Shown here one piece after another: positions 60,623 through 64,000 of a DNA stretch of 64,000 nt. Made by a program: the position numbers and the translations under genes. The notes under the pieces were generated by a model. The model searched no databases. It was given only the letters and a program-made list of their open reading frames with translations, and was not told the DNA's origin. Each line of letters opens with the position of its first letter. The stretch's first letter is position 1. The stretch is from Alphaproteobacteria bacterium. Its GTDB lineage: Bacteria; Pseudomonadota; Alphaproteobacteria; CAAGCB01; CAG-977. Location: positions 310,001 through 374,000 of the forward strand of contig CAAGEP010000003.1 in assembly GCA_900768875.1 (NCBI GenBank), in the 5' to 3' direction.

Positions 60623-61321
60623 ACGCGTCCACGCCCCGCCAACAAAGTATTCCAACGGCTGAAATTTCGCTTTGTACGCCATATTTGATACAGACTTTAT
60701 CCAATAACCCAGATAAACGTAGGGCAAGCCGATTTTTCGCGTCTCCTCTATCAGCTTTAAAATCATCACGGTGCCAAAGCTTCGCCTGCCCTGCTCCGGA
60801 TTAAAAAAACTGTACACCGCCGACAATCCGTCGTCCAACACATCAACCAGCATCGCGGCTTGCAGTTTTTCCCCCTCGCGCACTTCCATAATGGCGGAAT
60901 CGACCGCAGCGTCCTCTATCATCGCGCGGTACTCCTCGTAATACATTTCCGTCATATCGCTTTCGGCATGGCGGCCGATCAGGTATGCCGAAAACAAATC
61001 AAACTGCTCGGTCGTTGCTATGTTCGGCATAAACGCGATTTTCGCCGCTTCGTTCATTCGCAAAACTTTACGCATTTTCTTGGACGGCCGAAAGTCGAAA
61101 ACGGGAATACGCACGGATACACATTCGTCACAGCGGGAACAAGCCGGAATATAGCAAACACCGTGCGACCGCCGGAAACCGGCGCGGCTCAGCTTATTAT
61201 TCCAGTCCTGTGCAAACGCCCCCGATATGTCAACCGCCAGTTTTGTTTCCTCGCGTCCCGCAACATAAGGACACGGTGCGGGCATTGTCGAATAAAAAGA
61301 TTTCAGTCCGTTTTCCGTCAT
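60608..61321 (-). CDS. bpt: Aspartate/glutamate leucyltransferase (Bpt)
   Basis: N-end-rule aminoacyl-tRNA-protein transferase. 237 aa. CPYVAGREETKLAVD near the N-terminus, the cysteine-rich YIPACSRCDECVSVRIPV, FDLFSAYLIGRH and the C-terminal DGLSAVYSFFNPEQGRRSFG and GLPYVYLGYWIKSVSNM are typical of the Ate/Bpt family. Bpt is favoured over Ate by bacterial context. Marks proteins for ClpAP/ClpS degradation. Confidence 0.92.
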   Translation of the reverse strand: MTENGLKSFYSTMPAPCPYVAGREETKLAVDISGAFAQDWNNKLSRAGFRRSHGVCYIPACSRCDECVSVRIPVFDFRPSKKMRKVLRMNEAAKIAFMPNIATTEQFDLFSAYLIGRHAESDMTEMYYEEYRAMIEDAAVDSAIMEVREGEKLQAAMLVDVLDDGLSAVYSFFNPEQGRRSFGTVMILKLIEETRKIGLPYVYLGYWIKSVSNMAYKAKFQPLEYFVGGAWTRSFPD

Positions 61322-61378
61322 TGTTCCAACCTTTTGATTTCGTTTATACGGCTTTTAAGTTAATTTTTGATTTTTTTC

Positions 61379-61408
61379 TTGACGGATGCGTTCTTTTTTT
61401 ACTATCCT
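61379..61408 (+). promoter_or_regulatory. Promoter of the DUF3800 gene
   Basis: TTGACG (61379-61384), 18-base spacer, TATCCT (61403-61408), about 85 bp before the GTG start. Confidence 0.45.
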
Positions 61409-61453
61409 GAGAAAGTAATTTTTCGGCAAGTCCTTTATCGGCTTGCAAATCCT

Positions 61454-61477
61454 AAAGACCACCTTCGGGTGGTCTTA
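61454..61477 (+). promoter_or_regulatory. UUCG-loop hairpin in the DUF3800 leader
   Basis: GACCACC TTCG GGTGGTC: a perfect 7 bp stem with a TTCG tetraloop, framed by AAA and TTAG, ending about 20 nt before the start. It could be an attenuator, an RNA stabiliser or a weak terminator. Confidence 0.55.
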
Positions 61478-61495
61478 GTTGTATCGGAGAACCGT

Positions 61496-62350
61496 GTGGT
61501 TAAAATTTGCTACATCGACGAATCGGGGGATTTGGGAACTTTGCCCGTTGTGGAAAATCCCGACGGCAACCACCAGCCCGTTTTGGCAATCTGCGGCATT
61601 TTCATCGACCACGAATGCCTGTACGATCTGACTCACGATTTCATCGGGCTGAAATACCGCTACTATCCGCATTTGAACTATGAAACCGACAAATACCTTG
61701 ACCGCATCATCCCCGAAATCAAAGGTGCCGACTTGCGCCGCAACGCCATGCGCGGCGGACATCGCGTCCAGCGGCACGCCATCGGATTTCTGGACAGAAT
61801 CGTCGATTTGTTTTTCAAATACAATATCCGCATCGTCGGGCGCATCTGGGTCAAAGTCCCCGGCGAACCGTTCAACGGCAAAGCGGTTTACACTTCGTCG
61901 ATTCAAAGCATTTACACCTACTTTGACAACTATTTGAAAGAACATGACGATTTCGGTTTTTGCGTCGCGGACAGCCGGGACTATATAAAAAACATCAACG
62001 TTTCTCATTCCGTTTTTACGCAAAAATTCCGCGCTTTGCACCCGCTGTATCAAAACATCGTCGAAATGCCGTGCTTTGGACACAGCAACAATTTGGCGGG
62101 ATTGCAGTTGTGCGATATTCTGTGTTCCGCGTTTTTGTTCCCGATTGCCAGCTACGTTTATTGTTCGGACGTCGTGCACAATGTCCATGTCCAGCCCGCC
62201 GCCCTTGATTTAAGGGAACGCTACGGGCACCGCCTGCGCGAACTGCAGCACCGCTTTACCAACAGCGCGGGGTTCAACATGGGCGGAATCGTCGTATCCG
62301 ACCCGCTGCAAAAGAAAAACGCTATCGCCATGTTCAAGGATGTAAAATGA
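61496..62350 (+). CDS. DUF3800 domain protein
   Basis: 284 residues from GTG at 61496, with GGAG upstream; the frame opens earlier but the family begins at VKICYIDESGDLG. Further motifs DFGFCVADSRDYI and NNLAGLQLCDILCSAFLF match DUF3800 (RNase H-like fold; acidic residues D7/E8 and the DSRD/LCD aspartates could chelate metal). DUF3800 genes often sit in phage or defence regions, but no such neighbours are present. Function unknown. Confidence 0.85.
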   Translation: MVKICYIDESGDLGTLPVVENPDGNHQPVLAICGIFIDHECLYDLTHDFIGLKYRYYPHLNYETDKYLDRIIPEIKGADLRRNAMRGGHRVQRHAIGFLDRIVDLFFKYNIRIVGRIWVKVPGEPFNGKAVYTSSIQSIYTYFDNYLKEHDDFGFCVADSRDYIKNINVSHSVFTQKFRALHPLYQNIVEMPCFGHSNNLAGLQLCDILCSAFLFPIASYVYCSDVVHNVHVQPAALDLRERYGHRLRELQHRFTNSAGFNMGGIVVSDPLQKKNAIAMFKDVK

Positions 62351-62378
62351 AAAAGCGGAGGATTTTCCCCCGCTTTTG
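62351..62378. terminator. Bidirectional terminator
   Basis: AAAAGCGGAGG ATTTT CCCCCGCTTTT between the convergent DUF3800 gene and the gene at 62381. Confidence 0.8.
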
Positions 62379-62380
62379 AT

Positions 62381-63169
62381 TTATTTGGCATTTTGTTTCA
62401 ACGCCGCAATGATTGCGCCGATTTTCTGTTTCTTTTCGGCGGGAATATCGGGCTTTTCCGACTTTTTCATTTCGGCGGACTTGGCTTTCTTGGGGGCGAC
62501 CAGCGGCTTGCCCTTGCCGCGCGTCATGGGAACGCCTTCGGGTCCCGCAAAATACGTCGCGACCGTAATGCCCAACACAGCGGCATCGCGTTCGACTTCT
62601 TTGAAACTTTCTTTGCCCTTCATCCACCTGTTGAACGATTTGAAGACATGTTTCATTTCGGGATACGCCAACAAAGACGCTTTGCCGACGCGAATGGCAT
62701 CAACCGCCGCGGGAACGCCCGCCGCCGTGCAAGACGCGGAAGCAATACTCAATGACGCGGAAGTCAAGGTAAACGCGCTTTCCTGTTTATTCTGTTTGAA
62801 ATAGCTTAGAATACTTTTGGTTTCGCCGCGTTTTTTGGCTTCGTAAGCGGGCTTTAACAGCGAATACATTTTTTCGCCCGTTTTGTAAGCACACATTCCG
62901 ACCAACCCCGGAATACCGAACAGCTGATACGCCAACACCGTGCGCGCCGTGTTTTTAATCGAATCGCGGATTTTTGTGTAAACATAACCGTGTTTTTCGG
63001 TCATTTTCGCATCAAACGCTTTTGCTTTGTCGCTGATACGCTTCAACAGCGGAACAGAGGCGATTACCTTGTCCGTTTTCTGCCCGATTCGTTCAGCCGC
63101 CGCGGTCATTCTCCGCGCCGTTAAAACCATTAAAAGATCAACATTCCGTTTATGAACATTCAGTTTCAT
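62381..63169 (-). CDS. Unknown protein, Lys/Ala-rich C-terminus
   Basis: 262 residues, no recognised domain. A basic N-terminal helix-rich part (MKLNVHKRNVDLLMVLTARR) is followed by a hydrophobic stretch (TVLAYQLFGIPGLVGMC, about 95-112) and Ser/Ala-rich segment (SAFTLTSASLSIASASC). The C-terminal 50 residues are Lys/Pro/Ala-rich. Three bp after the next gene, so co-transcribed. Function unknown. Confidence 0.72.
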   Translation of the reverse strand: MKLNVHKRNVDLLMVLTARRMTAAAERIGQKTDKVIASVPLLKRISDKAKAFDAKMTEKHGYVYTKIRDSIKNTARTVLAYQLFGIPGLVGMCAYKTGEKMYSLLKPAYEAKKRGETKSILSYFKQNKQESAFTLTSASLSIASASCTAAGVPAAVDAIRVGKASLLAYPEMKHVFKSFNRWMKGKESFKEVERDAAVLGITVATYFAGPEGVPMTRGKGKPLVAPKKAKSAEMKKSEKPDIPAEKKQKIGAIIAALKQNAK

Positions 63170-63171
63170 CG

Positions 63172-63825
63172 TCAGTCTATCGCATTTAAAAGTTTTTCAT
63201 ATTCCGCGCGCATTTCGTTTTCGTCCAAAGGTTCCCCCGCTTTATCCATTACAAACAGGGTAATCAGCAAACGTTCCATTTCCTCCAGCAACGTTCCGAA
63301 ATACGTTTCTTCGGTTATTTTATCCAAATTTAGACACAAACGCAAGTATGTTTTTAATTTTCCCGCATCGGCGATAGATTCCGCTAAATCCGCCGGTTTC
63401 AAGACGTTTCCGTCATCGTCGATTTGTTCGATTTTCATCATCAAGCCGTATATTTGTCCAAACTTCGGATTTTTGGAAATATCCTGCTTTTCAAAAGCAT
63501 CCAAATCGTTCAAATTGCGCTCCAACACTTCGGATGGCACGGGCTCACTGAAATCCAGTCCCGTTTCCCTGTCAAATTCTTTGAGCATCGGCAACAATTT
63601 GGCTTCCGCTTTTTTGGCGCAAAGCTTTAAATCGCCGTTTTCCGTATCGGAAAAAGCGCGAACAAACGCAAAGAAAAAAGGAACGTCATCCGAATCAACA
63701 GGATTTTCATCGGTTAAAAAATCGTCCAAGCGCTTTAAAGCCGCCGTTTCCAACGCCGCCAAGCGCGCCGTATCGTTGTGTTCCGCCGCTTTTTTGCGTT
63801 CGGCAATCAAATCCTGTTCGTTCAT
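63172..63825 (-). CDS. Unknown acidic helical protein
   Basis: 217 residues from ATG at 63825, with AAGGAGG 9 nt upstream; the frame continues 38 codons up but crosses the AT-rich intergenic region. No domain recognised; acidic and helical (e.g. LIAERKKAAEHNDTARLAAL). No signal peptide. Upstream partner of the gene at 62381. Confidence 0.72.
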   Translation of the reverse strand: MNEQDLIAERKKAAEHNDTARLAALETAALKRLDDFLTDENPVDSDDVPFFFAFVRAFSDTENGDLKLCAKKAEAKLLPMLKEFDRETGLDFSEPVPSEVLERNLNDLDAFEKQDISKNPKFGQIYGLMMKIEQIDDDGNVLKPADLAESIADAGKLKTYLRLCLNLDKITEETYFGTLLEEMERLLITLFVMDKAGEPLDENEMRAEYEKLLNAID

Positions 63826-63894
63826 GGCTTTGCCTCCTTGTTCTTTTTTATATAGCAAATTTGGCGGCGGTTTTAAAGTATTCTTTCCGGCACG

Positions 63895-63926
63895 CAAAAA
63901 AGCCCGCGTTTCCGCGGGCTTTTCCG
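63895..63926. terminator. Terminator downstream of the gene entering at the right edge
   Basis: GCCCGCG TTTC CGCGGGC flanked by A6 and T4, so bidirectional; it ends the leftward transcript from 64000. Confidence 0.82.
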
Positions 63927-63941
63927 TTATAGCACTCAAGC

Positions 63942-64000
63942 TTATTTTTCTTCCGCCAAGTGTTCGTACAGTTTACGGCGTTCTTCCACCTGTTCCTGCG
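63942..64000 (-). CDS. 3' end of a gene cut by the window edge
   Basis: The leftward frame ends QEQVEERRKLYEHLAEEK with TAA at 63942-63944. Only 18 codons are visible. A terminator follows, so it is the last gene of its unit. Too little is visible to identify it. Confidence 0.6.
   Translation of the reverse strand, partial: QEQVEERRKLYEHLAEEK

Overview
The window is 64 kb of a compact bacterial chromosome of moderate GC. It is most likely from an alphaproteobacterium. The grounds are gene orders and families typical of that class: dacC-tmk-holB-tatD-MBL, ssb-gyrA-coaD-cyclophilin, a sufBCDS-sufT block, a DipM/NlpD-type LysM-LytM lipoprotein, and Bpt-type leucyltransferase. ADP-forming acetyl-CoA synthetase, polyphosphate enzymes and autotransporters would fit a host-associated or partly fermentative lineage, but that is inference. 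I saw no rRNA, tRNA, CRISPR array or transposase.

Layout. 0-4.5 kb: cell-wall/DNA-replication operon (dacC, tmk, holB, tatD, MBL). 4.5-8.9 kb: polyphosphate genes (ppk1, pap) and a divergent SixA-like phosphatase. 8.9-10.5 kb: a palindromic cassette. Two divergent genes of identical length (140 codons), encoding coiled-coil/helix-turn-helix proteins, are each followed by a ~200 bp arm; the two arms are inverted copies with near-identical blocks. 10.6-16 kb: ssb, gyrA, coaD, cyclophilin, plus a periplasmic binding protein. 16-21.4 kb: ADP-forming acyl-CoA synthetase, a lipoprotein cluster with a frameshifted inverted paralogue, a candidate structured RNA, an AsmA-like protein and a secreted nitroreductase. 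21.4-25.5 kb: a GGDEF-EAL protein and motAB. 25.5-32.6 kb: the mfd-purU-Sel1-hydrolase-TIGR04076 operon, read leftward. 32.7-42 kb: recG, an autotransporter relic, LysM-LytM lipoprotein, pepN, ybaK and a DsbD-like membrane protein. 42-45.8 kb: yqgE, an SNase-like membrane protein, metG, GNAT. 45.8-54.4 kb: a ten-gene leftward block, sufB-C-D-S, a 45-residue Cys/Lys-rich protein, sufT, a membrane protein, then MoxR, DUF58 and DUF4381. 54.5-59 kb: a PAS-GGDEF protein with a degenerate active site and a large autotransporter. 59-64 kb: a candidate hydrophobic micropeptide, ppa, an unknown gene with yjbQ, bpt, DUF3800 and two unknown genes.

The strongest candidate for an undescribed system is the 8.9-10.4 kb cassette. 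Its two proteins look like highly diverged paralogues (about one in three N-terminal positions identical, then only scattered matches), whereas their untranslated 3' arms share blocks of 49, 43 and 40 bp that are almost identical. That is the reverse of what neutral decay of an inverted duplication would give, and it points to selection or recombination acting on the arms. Secondary candidates are the micropeptide flanked by outward-facing terminators at 59.03 kb, the Cys-rich microprotein inside the suf operon, and the ~300 nt structured RNA at 19.7-20.0 kb.

Genes are packed tightly: many start/stop overlaps within operons, and six convergent pairs overlap or abut.
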